Shown: one piece after another, positions 28,157-29,249 of the stretch
How positions within the stretch are numbered: the stretch's first letter is position 1
Layout: each line of letters opens with the position of its first letter
Virus record (IMG/VR): IMGVR_UViG_3300030329_002712
Location: 1-29,249 of that record
DNA: 29,249 nt
Origin: a virus
Strand: one strand, 5' to 3'
Notes under the pieces: model-generated
Database searches by the model: none
The model's input: the letters and a program-made list of their open reading frames with translations, nothing else
Told to the model about the DNA's origin: nothing
Made by a program: the position numbers and the translations under genes

Positions 28157-29022
28157 TGGCGTTTTATCCGAATTTATTGGGCATTGGTGATCCAGTGCAG
28201 ATTTTGGCTATGCCGTCGTATGGCACGGTTTCACCGTTTGCATCGGGACACACGTCTACGGGTATGGTTCCTGTTGAGGTTGTAAAAAAGCCTGAAACTG
28301 AAGTTGTCATGGTTCCTGAAGAAGTTGCGTCGGACCCGCGTCGCGTTGTTCGTCCATTATTACCGACAACTGATATTTTTGACGATGACGGCGAAGGCGG
28401 TACGCCGCCTATCGTAGAATACAATCCTAGTTGGGTCGATATGCAGCCAGGGACGCCGGGGCCGGGAAACTTGTTTAGCACAACGCCTATGAACATTGCG
28501 CCGCCTGGGACTTTGACGGCGGGCGGTACGCCGTCACTAGCTAACCCGGTTGGGACGATGCTTTCGCGTGGCGAGTCCGTTCTGACAAACCCAATTAATG
28601 CGGCACAGACGTTAGGCACGGGCGGCGGTTTGTTGTTAGGTCCGTTGGGTAGCATTTTGGGCGGCGGCATTGGTGCTTATGCGGGCTCTCACGCCGTTGA
28701 TGATATGGTGCAGGGTTCGACGGGTTATAACCCAGACGTTTCTGGTTGGTCGCAATTTTTTAATTCTCTGACCTTTGGTTTGCTTGGCGAGAGTGGCGCG
28801 GAGCAAATGCAGAATGAATATGACGCCTTTAGCGGCCAGGATAATATGTTTGGTTTGGATGATGATTTATCACCTATTGATTTAGAACAAATGCAAGCTG
28901 ACGCGGCGGCGTCAAAAGCGGCGGCTGACCTTGTGATGGCTACGCAATCCGTTGATGATTTTGGCGATCAGGATTGGGGCGATGACTGGGGCGGGGAAGA
29001 TGCTGGAATGGCGATTCCGTAA
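28156..29022 (+). CDS. Unknown Gly/Pro-rich protein downstream of TerL
   Basis: 288 residues, starting one base inside the TerL stop. The N-terminal 140 residues are Pro/Gly-rich and disordered-looking (PGTPGPGNLFSTTPMN). Residues about 155-185 are hydrophobic and Gly-rich (GGGLLLGPLGSILGGGIGAYAG), a possible membrane-inserting segment. The C terminus is very acidic (DDFGDQDWGDDWGGEDAG). This is where a portal gene usually stands, but no portal features are visible. The hydrophobic glycine zipper plus acidic tail resembles internal or ejection proteins. Not recognised. Confidence 0.65.
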   Translation: MAFYPNLLGIGDPVQILAMPSYGTVSPFASGHTSTGMVPVEVVKKPETEVVMVPEEVASDPRRVVRPLLPTTDIFDDDGEGGTPPIVEYNPSWVDMQPGTPGPGNLFSTTPMNIAPPGTLTAGGTPSLANPVGTMLSRGESVLTNPINAAQTLGTGGGLLLGPLGSILGGGIGAYAGSHAVDDMVQGSTGYNPDVSGWSQFFNSLTFGLLGESGAEQMQNEYDAFSGQDNMFGLDDDLSPIDLEQMQADAAASKAAADLVMATQSVDDFGDQDWGDDWGGEDAGMAIP

Positions 29023-29249
29023 TGCCTGGTTTATTAGACCCATCGGTAAACTACCGGGGCGGCGTTTTACCGCTTCTTCTCCGCACCGTTACTGATCCGA
29101 TTGACGATGTAAGCGAATACGAACAACTGGAATGGGCGACGCCTAGTTTACTCTATGATCCGTACAAGCATATGGCTTTGACGGGTGCTATGGCGACGGG
29201 CGCGGTTCCGCTTGATCCTAAAACAGCAACGGCGGCGATGGTTGACGCT
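29022..29249 (+). CDS. Partial unknown virion-region protein, 3' end missing
   Basis: 76 codons to the window edge, beginning MPGLLDPSVNYRGGVLPLLL and continuing VTDPIDDVSEYEQLEW, then Ala/Gly/Thr-rich sequence. Its start overlaps the previous stop (TAATG). Too little is present to classify. Position suggests a virion or packaging-associated protein ahead of the portal gene. Confidence 0.6.
   Translation, partial: MPGLLDPSVNYRGGVLPLLLRTVTDPIDDVSEYEQLEWATPSLLYDPYKHMALTGAMATGAVPLDPKTATAAMVDA

Noticed and set aside
28164-28670. Long - strand open frame (168 codons)
   Set aside because: Lies fully opposite a well-supported + strand gene; Pro/Gly/Ser-rich as expected from the complement of a Pro/Gly-rich gene. 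No ribosome site or overlap with neighbours.

Overview
The window is one continuous stretch of a tailed temperate bacteriophage genome, with every supportable gene on the + strand. The proteins are typical of phages and prophages of Alphaproteobacteria: a DUF6362-like late-region protein, a DUF6378-like protein, and an attachment core identical in layout to the 3' half of an alphaproteobacterial-type initiator tRNA. A P22 gp10-like neck protein followed by three probable ejection proteins points to a podovirus-like virion, but this rests on remembered family features. No host gene was seen. The attachment site lies inside phage sequence and lacks the tRNA 5' half, so the window looks like a free or circularised phage genome (attP) rather than a chromosome junction.

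Layout. 1-10.4 kb: virion genes. These are a repeat-rich structural protein (cut by the window edge), a P22 gp10-like neck protein, two small proteins, three probable DNA-ejection proteins, a fibre/collar protein, a fibre-associated protein and an 851-residue LamG/SPRY-like receptor-binding fibre. 10.4-13.8 kb: a lysis cassette of coiled-coil membrane proteins, a one-TM holin candidate, a lipoprotein, a larger holin candidate and a GH24 lysozyme. A PD-(D/E)XK nuclease and a tiny Arg/Trp-rich gene are inserted in it. 13.9-14.6 kb: two overlapping tiny genes, then attP with an initiator-tRNA core, a terminator and symmetric arm repeats. 14.6-17.2 kb: small unknown genes preceded by a duplicated leader/ribosome-site cassette, then the tyrosine integrase. 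17.2-18.7 kb: immunity region with an unknown 178-residue protein and an S24-type repressor, linked by four related 15-bp palindromes and a DnaA box. 18.7-25.8 kb: excisionase-like protein, zinc ribbons, resolvase-like nuclease, orphan methyltransferase, RecB-like exonuclease, SSB-like protein, primase-helicase, an iteron-rich origin candidate and a probable late regulator. 25.8-29.2 kb: a promoter and tandem terminators, then the packaging operon (TerS, TerL) and two unknown genes, the last one cut by the window edge.

How it works together (inference). Integrase acts on attP at 14.16-14.52 kb. The S24 repressor and the palindromes at 17.2-17.9 kb set lysogeny. Primase-helicase, SSB, exonuclease and the CATCACA iterons drive replication with the host polymerase. 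The DUF6362-like protein, placed just before a promoter-terminator block, may switch on packaging and virion genes. The most unusual points are a third copy of the attP arm motifs 12 kb away between terS and terL, the iteron cluster, SSB-like C-terminal tails (IPF) on two unrelated small proteins, the shared palindromic operators, and several very short genes that standard length cut-offs would miss.
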